Shown: positions 16,464 to 24,583 of the stretch, in pieces
Position numbering within the stretch: position 1 is the stretch's first letter
How the letters are laid out: each line of letters opens with the position of its first letter
Notes under the pieces: generated by a model
Databases searched by the model: none
What the model saw: the letters and a program-made list of their open reading frames with translations, nothing else
Told to the model about the DNA's origin: nothing
Source: Sulfurospirillum sp.
GTDB lineage: Bacteria; Campylobacterota; Campylobacteria; Campylobacterales; Sulfurospirillaceae
Direction: 5' to 3'
Length of the DNA: 56,516 nt
NCBI GenBank assembly: GCA_014859685.1
Contig: JACUTU010000007.1
Coordinates: 1-56,516 of the forward strand
Made by a program: the position numbers and the translations under genes

Positions 16464-19400
16464 ATGAAAAAATATCGTTGCAATTATTGTGAAAATCAAT
16501 TTGATTCTTTTACTCCCTACAGAATCAGTAGTGAAACACCGAATGTCTTTTCAGAAATAGTAGGGAGCAATATCGAACAGTTTGGCTGCCCTGTTTGTGG
16601 CGCACATGATAGAGAACGGCATCTCAAACTTTATTTTGAAGCGTTAAAACTCTTTGAAAAAATTCCCAACGCGCGTATTCTGCATTTCGCGCCCGAACAT
16701 CATTTTACACAATATATTGCTTCATTTAAACCTGAATTACATATCAAAGCGGATTTATCTCCCTCATCTCCAACCGTTATATCCTTAAACATCGAGACTA
16801 TCCCTTATGACGACAACTCCTTTGATATTGTTATAGCCAATCATATTTTAGAACATGTTTCAAATATCGATGCTGCTTTGTCAGAAATCAATCGTGTTTT
16901 AAGGCCAGATGGGGTTGCTATATTGCAAACGCCATATAGCACTGTACAAGAAACAACGCTAGAAGATCCTACAATCAATACCGATGCACTTCGTTTGCAA
17001 TACTATGGACAAGAAGATCATGTGCGGCTTTTTGGTAGAAATATCTTTGAATATTTTTCACGATTTTTAGAGAATAGCGCTCACTTACATGTAAACCTTT
17101 TTAAGGATGTGGATACTTCGAAATTCGGAATCAATCCGCAAGAACCTCTCTTTTTATTTCGCCATAAAAAAAGTGAAAAAGATGTTAAAGTGCCTGAACG
17201 AACACGAAGCGAACAGGAGATTCTATCGTCATGGACTCAGAAAACTCCGCTTGTCAGTATTGCCTGTATTACCTATAATCACGAACATTATATTGCTCAA
17301 ACGATTGAAAGTTTTTTGATGCAAGAGACGGAATTTCCTTTCGAAATCATCATAGGGGAAGATTGTAGCACAGACAATACTCGCACCATTGTTGAATCGT
17401 ATCGCTTACACTATCCCAAGCTCATTCGCGTTTTATACCCTGAGTCTAATGGCGGTTTTCAGCACAATTTAGTACAAACATTTCAAAACTGTCAAGGAGA
17501 TTTTATCGCGCTGTGTGAAGGTGATGATTATTGGACTGATCCCAAAAAACTCCAAAAGCAAGTAGATTATCTCCAAAATAATCCCGATTGCGTTATCACT
17601 TACGGAGCTGTTCAGGCATTTGATGAAAATGGCATTGTTTATAATTATGTTGGGGGCGCTACTTTTGATCTCACACGAGAGCAACTGCAAAACTGTCATC
17701 CAATCAATACACTAACCACTTGTTTTCGCAATATATTAGGAAAATTGCCACCAGAATATTTCGTAACAGGGTATGGCGATCTCTTTTTATGGTCACTTTT
17801 AGGACATTTTGGAACCGGAAAATACATCAACTCCATTTTACCTTCTCGCTACCGAATACATGCTGGCGGCGTTCACTCATCGCAATCATCGCAAACCAAG
17901 CATGCCATGCTGGTAGAAACTTATTTTGCTTTATATTTGTATTATAAAAGGATTGGTTCCCTAACACTCAGTGAAGATTGTTATAAAAATGCCGCGATGA
18001 TAATTCATCAAATACACAACAGTGTAACATATGAAAATGGTTCCGAATTATTTGAGAGCTCTTTAGAAAAGATCAAAAAAAGATGTACAAACAATTATGC
18101 GTTTAATATACAAGAGTATGAAGCTTTGCTTGATCGTCATACTCTAAAAACTTTTTTAGGCAACCATACTTCGATCAAAGCAAAAAAAGTTGTCGCTTAT
18201 CTCGCTGATCCTTTTGACACCGACAATTACCTTGACTTGACTCTCAATATTTTTAGTTCTATCGGTAACTTAAAAGATTACTGCGTAGAACCGTTACTCC
18301 AAAAAAGTAATGGACGCTACCACCTCAAAATGGATTTATTAGCAACCTTACATGTAGTCATCATCTATGACAAAGCGGCCTATTTCTCACATCTTATCCC
18401 TCAAATCAAAGCATGCGGGATTCCTGTACTTTTCTATGTGCATACCGATGTTTGGAATGTTGATGTGAAACATAGAGCAAAAGAAGCACTGGATTTATTA
18501 CAACCTCATTATCGCGCGTGTATTGAGCTTTGTGATAAAGTGGTAACATCCAATGAGTATTTAAATCAAAACATTGGCAAAGAAAGCGATGTTATCACCC
18601 CTCTCATCGACATCTCACCATGGAATGAATCCAATAAAAAGCCACCTCGATTGAGCGATAAATTTACCGTTGCGGTTTATGTGAGTATGGATAATCTCAA
18701 TGATATTTCTATGATTGCAAAATTTATTCAAACCATTCAAAAAAAATATAATGATGAGCTTTATTTTGTAGTGTATGCCATCAATACTCCATCAAATGAA
18801 CTCGAAGCATTGAGCTTTACTGATGTTAAACTAACAAAAATTGATAATTATCTTCAATACATCAACTTTATCCGTTCTCAGCCAATCGATGCAGTCCTCA
18901 CGCCCCTCATCGCCAATACACACAATCTCACCATCTCGCCTTTGAATTATTTCATTCAATCGCTTTGTGGCATACCTGGACTTTACAGCAATTGGGGGCT
19001 TTATAAAGAGGTGATACAACACGGGGTTACAGGATTTTTATGTAATGAAAATGAACTCGATTGGGAGGCTGCACTTGTTACACTGATGCGCCATCCAGAC
19101 ACCAAAGAAGAGATAGCCAAAGCTGCAAAAAAACAGGTCTTGGAAAATTTTACAACTGACCATATTTTGCGTCAAATCTATGATTTATTGGAGCATTTTG
19201 AAGCACCCAAGTCTCCAAGAATCATTCCAGATGCCCTCAATATATCTTTTACGCGATACGAATTACTCTCTTTTTTAAGTTATCCGGCATGGTGCGATAT
19301 AAAAGCATTGCGACCAAGCGACATACCTGTTTGGGATTCTTTAGCACAAAGTTGGAAATCGTTGCCTGAGTTTCATTTTTTTGTGCAAGCAGATGAAACA

Positions 19401-21941
19401 AATTTAGCCAATTTAGCTGACACAGTTGAGAGTTTTGTGGCGCAACTCTATCCGCAGTGGAACCTTTATATCATTGCATCAATTGCTTCACCAAATCCTC
19501 TTTTTGATGAGCACAATAAAATTCACTGGATCCAAATGGAAGGTTCGCTTTACAGTGCTATCAATTATGTCTGTATGCAATTAAACAAAGGTATGATCGG
19601 TTTTGTTGTAGCAGGGGATAGATTGCAACCCCATGCACTCACCGCATACACGGAAACTTTTAATTGCTCAGAAACGCATCTCATCTACTCTGATCATGAC
19701 AATTTGGATGCATCCAAAAATCGGATCTATCCACAATTTAAACCAGACTTCAATCTTGATATGTTCAGGTCAAAAAATTATATCTCTCGAAGTTTTGTTA
19801 TCTCCGCAATTGCGCTCAAAGAGTTAGGTGGATTACAACTAGAATTGAGCGATAGCGAGTTGTTTGATTTGATTTTGCGTTATTGTGATTTTTTTGGAGA
19901 ACATACTATTGCTCATTATAGTGATATTTTACATTCATTGATTAGAGAAAATAAACACATCGATTTACATTTACTTTCCTCTAAAATAGCTTTAAAACAC
20001 CATTTAAATCGAAATGGACTGGTTGCGGATGTTATTGATGAAAAGGAAGAGAGTTTTCGCATTCTCTATCACCACGAATCAACTCCACTAGTAAGCATTA
20101 TTATTCCAACTAAAAATCAAGTTCATTTTTTACGCCCGTGTATTGAAACATTTTTAGAAAAAACAGCTTATAAAAATTATGAAATTATTATTGTCGATAA
20201 TCACTCTGATGAAGCAAGTGCCATTGAGTATCTCGCGTCGTTACAAAAGTATGAAAATATTCATGTCATCGCTTACAACAAGCCTTTCAACTATTCAGAG
20301 GCCAATAACATTGGAGCTCAGTATGCAAAAGGAGAATTTTTACTCCTTCTAAACAACGATACCGAGATACTCCATGAAAACTGGCTCGATGTTCTCCTTT
20401 CTTATGGACAACGCAATGACATCGGTATTGTTGGGCCACGGCTCATCTACCCAAATCAAACCATTCAGCACGCAGGGGTAATTGTAGGACTCAGTAATTG
20501 TGCCGATCATCAATTTACAGGATCTGACCTCTACGATCCTGGTTACATGTCACGCCTCCAAATCGATCAAAATCTCTCCGCAGTTACTGCCGCCGTTATG
20601 CTCATTAAACGCTCTATTTTTGATGCAGTATCTGGCTTAGATGACACGCATTACCATGTCAATTTTAGTGATGTTGATTTTTGTCTCAAAGTAGTGAAAG
20701 CGGGGTATAAAATACTCTTCACTCCACATGCTACTCTATTGCATCATGGCTCAGTAACACAAAAAAATATTGATGTGAAAAAGGTGGAAGAGAAGAAAAA
20801 ACGCTTTTTAGAAGATAAAAATTCATTAATAAGCAGATGGGGCGAGATGATCATACACGACCCGGCATACAATGTCAACTTAGATACTGCTGACTCTTCG
20901 ATGTCTATCCAAACCAGAGCATTAGCACATTGGAATCCGCTTTTAAAATCACCGATTCCAAAAATTTTAGGAATGGCAAGAGGTAAAGATGGTGGTGGAT
21001 TTTATCGCATAACTTCTCCTTTAGATGCTCTTGAAGCATCTAATTTGGCACAAACTCACTATGAATATAAAAGTTATATACCAATCTATATGATGATACA
21101 ACAGCCTGAAATTATTGTCTATCAAACACCACTTCATGATGGGATGATCATTTTCTTGGAAGCAATCAAAACAATTTTCCCGAATGTTACCCTTATTTTT
21201 GAGATCGATGATCTTCTCACCAATATTCCTATCGATAATCGTGCCTTTCATAATCAATATAAAGATACTCACAAACGGATACTCAAAGCGATGAAATATT
21301 GTGATCGAATGGTTGTCTCAACGCAACCGCTCAAAGATGCCTTTCAAAAATATAGTGAAGATATTCGCATCATCCCCAACTATTTACCAAAAGCTATTTG
21401 GGGAGATCTGCATTCACAACGCAATCGTTCAGAAAAATTACGAGTCGGATGGGCGGGAAGTATTTTTCACAAAGGCGATCTGGCCTTAATCTCCAAACTC
21501 GTTGAAAAATATCAAGATGTTGTCGAATGGGTATTTTTTGGTATGGCCCCAGAAGGGCTTGAGGGTAAAATCGAATTTCACGAGGGCGTATCTTTGGATC
21601 TCTACCCAAAAAAATTGGCTAGCTTAGATTTAGATCTCGCACTTGTGCCTCTTGAAGATAACCAATTTAATGCAGCTAAAAGCAATTTACGCCTCTTAGA
21701 GTTTGGGATACTTGGTTGGCCTGTAATCTGTAGTGATGTTTATCCTTATCAAGAAGGGCCTGTGACGCGAGTCAAAAACAGATATAAAGACTGGGAAAAA
21801 GCTTTTTTGACTAAGATTTCTGATCTAGAGACTCTTCAAAAAGAGGGAGATAGGCTTAAAAAATGGGTTAAAGAAAATTATATGCTTGAAGATCATGTTG
21901 ATTTTATTTTTCACCAATATACACAAGCGAAAGATATATAA
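16464..21941 (+). CDS. Giant multidomain methyltransferase/glycosyltransferase (1825 aa)
   Basis: A single 1825-residue protein with five catalytic-type modules. Residues 1-240: Zn-ribbon cysteines (Cys6/9, Cys42/45) and a SAM methyltransferase (HILEHV motif near 128). 255-480: GT2 glycosyltransferase (PLVSIACITYN, EDCSTDN, CEGDDYW). 570-915: GT4/GT-B-like domain. 960-1190: degenerate GT2-like module with YSDHDNLD. 1200-1450: second intact GT2 (VSIIIPTKNQ, LLNNDTEI, SDVDF). 1480-1825: GT-B-type C-terminal domain (RVGWAGS). No signal peptide or membrane segment is seen, so it should act in the cytoplasm. Next to sugar-modifying genes and convergent with flagellin, it probably assembles a flagellin or surface glycan in one polypeptide. 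The acceptor is unknown. Confidence 0.85.
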   Translation: MKKYRCNYCENQFDSFTPYRISSETPNVFSEIVGSNIEQFGCPVCGAHDRERHLKLYFEALKLFEKIPNARILHFAPEHHFTQYIASFKPELHIKADLSPSSPTVISLNIETIPYDDNSFDIVIANHILEHVSNIDAALSEINRVLRPDGVAILQTPYSTVQETTLEDPTINTDALRLQYYGQEDHVRLFGRNIFEYFSRFLENSAHLHVNLFKDVDTSKFGINPQEPLFLFRHKKSEKDVKVPERTRSEQEILSSWTQKTPLVSIACITYNHEHYIAQTIESFLMQETEFPFEIIIGEDCSTDNTRTIVESYRLHYPKLIRVLYPESNGGFQHNLVQTFQNCQGDFIALCEGDDYWTDPKKLQKQVDYLQNNPDCVITYGAVQAFDENGIVYNYVGGATFDLTREQLQNCHPINTLTTCFRNILGKLPPEYFVTGYGDLFLWSLLGHFGTGKYINSILPSRYRIHAGGVHSSQSSQTKHAMLVETYFALYLYYKRIGSLTLSEDCYKNAAMIIHQIHNSVTYENGSELFESSLEKIKKRCTNNYAFNIQEYEALLDRHTLKTFLGNHTSIKAKKVVAYLADPFDTDNYLDLTLNIFSSIGNLKDYCVEPLLQKSNGRYHLKMDLLATLHVVIIYDKAAYFSHLIPQIKACGIPVLFYVHTDVWNVDVKHRAKEALDLLQPHYRACIELCDKVVTSNEYLNQNIGKESDVITPLIDISPWNESNKKPPRLSDKFTVAVYVSMDNLNDISMIAKFIQTIQKKYNDELYFVVYAINTPSNELEALSFTDVKLTKIDNYLQYINFIRSQPIDAVLTPLIANTHNLTISPLNYFIQSLCGIPGLYSNWGLYKEVIQHGVTGFLCNENELDWEAALVTLMRHPDTKEEIAKAAKKQVLENFTTDHILRQIYDLLEHFEAPKSPRIIPDALNISFTRYELLSFLSYPAWCDIKALRPSDIPVWDSLAQSWKSLPEFHFFVQADETNLANLADTVESFVAQLYPQWNLYIIASIASPNPLFDEHNKIHWIQMEGSLYSAINYVCMQLNKGMIGFVVAGDRLQPHALTAYTETFNCSETHLIYSDHDNLDASKNRIYPQFKPDFNLDMFRSKNYISRSFVISAIALKELGGLQLELSDSELFDLILRYCDFFGEHTIAHYSDILHSLIRENKHIDLHLLSSKIALKHHLNRNGLVADVIDEKEESFRILYHHESTPLVSIIIPTKNQVHFLRPCIETFLEKTAYKNYEIIIVDNHSDEASAIEYLASLQKYENIHVIAYNKPFNYSEANNIGAQYAKGEFLLLLNNDTEILHENWLDVLLSYGQRNDIGIVGPRLIYPNQTIQHAGVIVGLSNCADHQFTGSDLYDPGYMSRLQIDQNLSAVTAAVMLIKRSIFDAVSGLDDTHYHVNFSDVDFCLKVVKAGYKILFTPHATLLHHGSVTQKNIDVKKVEEKKKRFLEDKNSLISRWGEMIIHDPAYNVNLDTADSSMSIQTRALAHWNPLLKSPIPKILGMARGKDGGGFYRITSPLDALEASNLAQTHYEYKSYIPIYMMIQQPEIIVYQTPLHDGMIIFLEAIKTIFPNVTLIFEIDDLLTNIPIDNRAFHNQYKDTHKRILKAMKYCDRMVVSTQPLKDAFQKYSEDIRIIPNYLPKAIWGDLHSQRNRSEKLRVGWAGSIFHKGDLALISKLVEKYQDVVEWVFFGMAPEGLEGKIEFHEGVSLDLYPKKLASLDLDLALVPLEDNQFNAAKSNLRLLEFGILGWPVICSDVYPYQEGPVTRVKNRYKDWEKAFLTKISDLETLQKEGDRLKKWVKENYMLEDHVDFIFHQYTQAKDI

Positions 21942-21947
21942 AATTAC

Positions 21948-21979
21948 TCTCTTACGCGACTCGAAGAGCGCGTAAGAGA
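21948..21979. terminator. Hairpin between glycosyltransferase and flagellin stops
   Basis: An 11-bp perfect stem (TCTTACGCG side at about 21950-21958, CGCGTAAGA side at 21969-21977) with a 10-nt loop lies between the two convergent stop codons. Either strand could use it; no long T run follows. Confidence 0.6.
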
Positions 21980-22000
21980 TATAGAGATGATGTTATAAGA

Positions 22001-23443
22001 TTATTGTAGAAGTCTTAAAACATTTTGTTGAACCGCATTTGCTTGACTCATTGCATAACTTCCTGATTGCGCAAGAATGTTATATTTGGAGAAGTTTGCT
22101 GATTCTGCTGCAAAGTCAACATCACGGATCTGTGATTCTGCCGCCTTTACATTTACTTGAGTAACTGAGATATTGTTTATGGTTGAAATCATTTGATTTT
22201 GAGTAGAACCGATATCCCCACGAATAGTATCAAGGCGTTTGATTGCTGATTCTGCAATTGTCATCATCGCTTGAGCACCTTCGTAAGTATTGACACCCGC
22301 TGCCAATGTTTCACCATATCCAACTTGTCCACTAGCAAATGCACCCATCGCTTTAACTTCACCAGAAGCAAATCCATCCAATGTTGAACGAAGATTGATA
22401 GTTGCTTCTACAGTTGTTCCGCCCATACCTGATGCCTTAATATCAGCACCATTTGTATTTGTAAGTGTAAGATTGCCGGTAGTTAAACCAGTTGCGACAC
22501 TGTCTAGCGTACCTGAAACATCTATAGCACGGCCACTTGTTGAACTCAAAACAAGATTACCACGACTATCCACACTTGCGCTTACGCCAGTACTTTCCTT
22601 AACCGCATTAATCGCCGCAACAAGTTTACCATCGCTATCATTAGCTTTGATATCAGTTACATTAATGCTAACACCATTGATACCAAAACTTGCGGTCGCT
22701 GCTGCAGCAACTGCAGCCGTACCAACCGTACTCACATTGTAGCTTGCTTTTACACCGAGTAAATCACTGTTTTTGTTAATTGTTTCTGCTAAAACGCCAA
22801 CACCTTCTTCTGCACCACTTCCAATGATAACTGATTCAAGTGAAACTGTTTTTGTAGCATCTGACGCTGTACCAGTAAATGTTAGTGTTACCGCACCAGC
22901 TGCAATTCCTTCAGTTGTTTCAAAGCGTGATTGACCAATTTTATCTGTACTAGTAGCGCCAATACTTGCTGAAATTGTCTGATTTGTGTATGCACCTACT
23001 TGGAATTGTGCATTCGTAAACTGTCCTGAAAGCAATGATTTTCCATTAAATGATGTAGTAGAGGCAATATTGTCCAAAGACCCCATCAAACGAGTAATAT
23101 CCGCTTGAAGTGCTTTACGAGAATCGGCGCTTTGACCATCTTGCGCAGCTTGTGTTGCTTTGACTTTAATTGTATCTAAAATTTTAAGTTGCTCATCCAT
23201 CGCTTTATCAGCGATTTGAAGCATACTAACACCATCATTTGCATTTGCAATTGCTTGACCTAATGTACTTGCTTGTGAACGCAATGAATCTGCAATTGCC
23301 AATCCAGACGCATCATCAGCTGCTGTGTTGATACGCAAACCTGAAGATAGCTTTGCCAAAGAGCCATCTAAACTTCTGTTGTTAACATTTGCTGCTGTAT
23401 GAGCATTCATCGCTGCAATGTTTGTATTAATTCTGAAACCCAT
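22001..23443 (-). CDS. flaA: Flagellin
   Basis: Filament subunit exported by the flagellar type III system. 480 residues with conserved N-terminal D0/D1 ([41 protein letters not shown]), a variable Ala/Thr/Ser-rich centre (about 190-390), and conserved C-terminal D1/D0 ending NVLRLLQ. The variable centre is the usual site of O-glycosylation in Campylobacterota. The ATG at 23443 has AAGGA 8 nt upstream and gives the canonical MGFRINTN start; an in-frame extension to 23509 is rejected. A sigma-28-type promoter is at 23499-23525. Confidence 0.95.
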   Translation of the reverse strand: MGFRINTNIAAMNAHTAANVNNRSLDGSLAKLSSGLRINTAADDASGLAIADSLRSQASTLGQAIANANDGVSMLQIADKAMDEQLKILDTIKVKATQAAQDGQSADSRKALQADITRLMGSLDNIASTTSFNGKSLLSGQFTNAQFQVGAYTNQTISASIGATSTDKIGQSRFETTEGIAAGAVTLTFTGTASDATKTVSLESVIIGSGAEEGVGVLAETINKNSDLLGVKASYNVSTVGTAAVAAAATASFGINGVSINVTDIKANDSDGKLVAAINAVKESTGVSASVDSRGNLVLSSTSGRAIDVSGTLDSVATGLTTGNLTLTNTNGADIKASGMGGTTVEATINLRSTLDGFASGEVKAMGAFASGQVGYGETLAAGVNTYEGAQAMMTIAESAIKRLDTIRGDIGSTQNQMISTINNISVTQVNVKAAESQIRDVDFAAESANFSKYNILAQSGSYAMSQANAVQQNVLRLLQ

Positions 23444-23496
23444 GATAAATCCTTTTATCTTTTGTATTTCGCGGGCATCCTTGCCTTTGATAAAAA

Positions 23497-23829
23497 CTAA
23501 ATCGTACATGTGAAAAAAAAGTTTAGAGGGTTTGGAGAAAAATTTACATTCTTGACAATAAAAACTTGATTATTATCGCTGATATTAGCTATGTTAGTGA
23601 GGATTTGCAAGAAGAGATGCATCGAAATAGCAAGTGCTTCAAGCTCACATTCAAGATCACGGAAGAGCTGACCAAAAGTTTGTGGTTCATGCTTGATTCG
23701 ATTGATGTAACTAAGCAGGTTGTAGGTGAACATTGAGAGCGTTATGCGAGCAATAAGAGCCTCGTAGAGGCGATTCTCTTCGCGTCCTAGCCCAAAGTAT
23801 TCCCGTAAATCTTTGTAGTTTCTGGCCTG
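23497..23829 (-). pseudogene. C-terminal remnant of a DDE transposase
   Basis: About 110 in-frame codons after an in-frame stop near 23835, with no start. The segment LREYFGLGREENRLYEALIA followed by FTYNLLSYINRI and EPQTFGQLFRDLE resembles the C-terminal part of IS4-like DDE transposases. The frame runs into the flagellin promoter region, and its last residues are non-homologous. It fills most of the gap between flagellin and the Uma2-like gene; the remainder (about 23830-23906) is AT-rich and shows nothing else. The exact IS family is uncertain. Confidence 0.6.
23499..23525 (-). promoter_or_regulatory. Sigma-28-type flagellar promoter
   Basis: On the minus strand TAAA (23525-23522) is followed after 17 nt by CGATTT (23504-23499), close to the flagellar sigma-28 pattern TAAA-N15-GCCGATAA (17 nt from TAAA to CGAT). 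It lies 56 nt upstream of the flagellin start and is the expected class 3 control for flaA. Confidence 0.65.
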
Positions 23830-23906
23830 ACCCCTTGATTAAACTTTCAAGTAAAAAAAGTTTATAGTAATTATGATATAATTGAATCAAAAATGGAGAA
23901 ACTGTT

Positions 23907-24446
23907 ATGGGTGCTTTGGATTACTTACCACATTATACTTATGAAGATTATGTTCAGTGGGAAGGTAAATGGGAAGTTATACATGGTATCGCTTATGCTA
24001 TGAGTCCGGCTCCTATGATAAAACATCAAAATATTAGTGGAAAAATAGCTGCAGAGCTGAACAGCATATTTGAAAAATGCAAAAAATGCACAGCTCTCTT
24101 ACCAGTTGATTGGAAAATTAAAGAAGACACTATAGTGCAACCTGATAATCTTGTCATATGTGATAAACCAGCAAGCAAAACTTACATAAGCAAAGCTCCA
24201 AAGATTATCTTTGAAATCCTATCAAAATCAACAGCAAAAAAAGACTTACATGTAAAGTATGATATATATGAGCGAGAAGGAGTCAACTACTACATCATAG
24301 TAGATCCAGATGAAGAACTAGCAAATGTATACAAACTAAACAACGGAAGATATATGAAGGTCTGTGATGCAACTGACGAAAAAGTAGAATTTGAACTCAA
24401 AGAGTGTGATGCGACCCTAGAATTTGATTTTTCTAAGATTTGGTAA
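23907..24446 (+). CDS. Uma2-family (DUF820) putative nuclease
   Basis: 179 residues of the Uma2/DUF820 family, a PD-(D/E)XK restriction-endonuclease-like fold of unsettled biological role that often spreads with mobile DNA. The family core is visible: MSPAPMIKHQNISGKI, VQPDNLVICD (catalytic Asp), IIFEILSKSTAKKD with the Glu and Lys, then KYDIYEREGVNYYIIVDP. It sits alone between a transposase remnant and topA, followed by its own hairpin. TTACATGTAA occurs at 24246-24255. Confidence 0.8.
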   Translation: MGALDYLPHYTYEDYVQWEGKWEVIHGIAYAMSPAPMIKHQNISGKIAAELNSIFEKCKKCTALLPVDWKIKEDTIVQPDNLVICDKPASKTYISKAPKIIFEILSKSTAKKDLHVKYDIYEREGVNYYIIVDPDEELANVYKLNNGRYMKVCDATDEKVEFELKECDATLEFDFSKIW

Positions 24447-24456
24447 CTTAACCAAA

Positions 24457-24497
24457 AGTTTAGTTTTGGGGTCGAACCCCTTGAAAATAACTAAACT
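24457..24497. terminator. Two-part hairpin after the Uma2-like gene
   Basis: Outer arms AGTTTAGTT (24457-24465) and AACTAAACT (24489-24497) enclose an inner GGGGT/ACCCC stem with a 3-nt loop (24468-24480). It lies between the Uma2-like stop and topA and probably ends transcription of the former. Confidence 0.6.
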
Positions 24498-24583
24498 AAA
24501 CTTTTCAAAACTTCTGTAAGATTTCACCATTTAGCTTTTTTTTGCTACAATCTCAAACTAAAAAACAGATATATAGGTAATAG

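Noticed and set aside
22290-22742. Long plus-strand open frame opposite the flagellin centre
   Set aside because: It mirrors the low-complexity Ala/Thr-rich flagellin region; its Pro/Ala/Leu-rich composition and lack of a ribosome site mark it as an antisense shadow.
23444-23509. N-terminal extension of flagellin by 22 residues
   Set aside because: Flagellins start MGFRINTN; the AAGGA site fits the ATG at 23443, and the extension would overlap the sigma-28-type promoter.
23444-23560. Sigma-54 promoter upstream of the flagellin
   Set aside because: No GG-N10-GC pair with the right spacing was seen; the TAAA-N17-CGAT pattern fits sigma-28.
23821-24480. GACCCCTTGA/GGGGTCGAACCCCTTG similarity flanking the Uma2-like gene as transposon ends
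   Set aside because: The shared stretch is too short and the right-hand copy is fully explained by a local hairpin; no target duplication was found.
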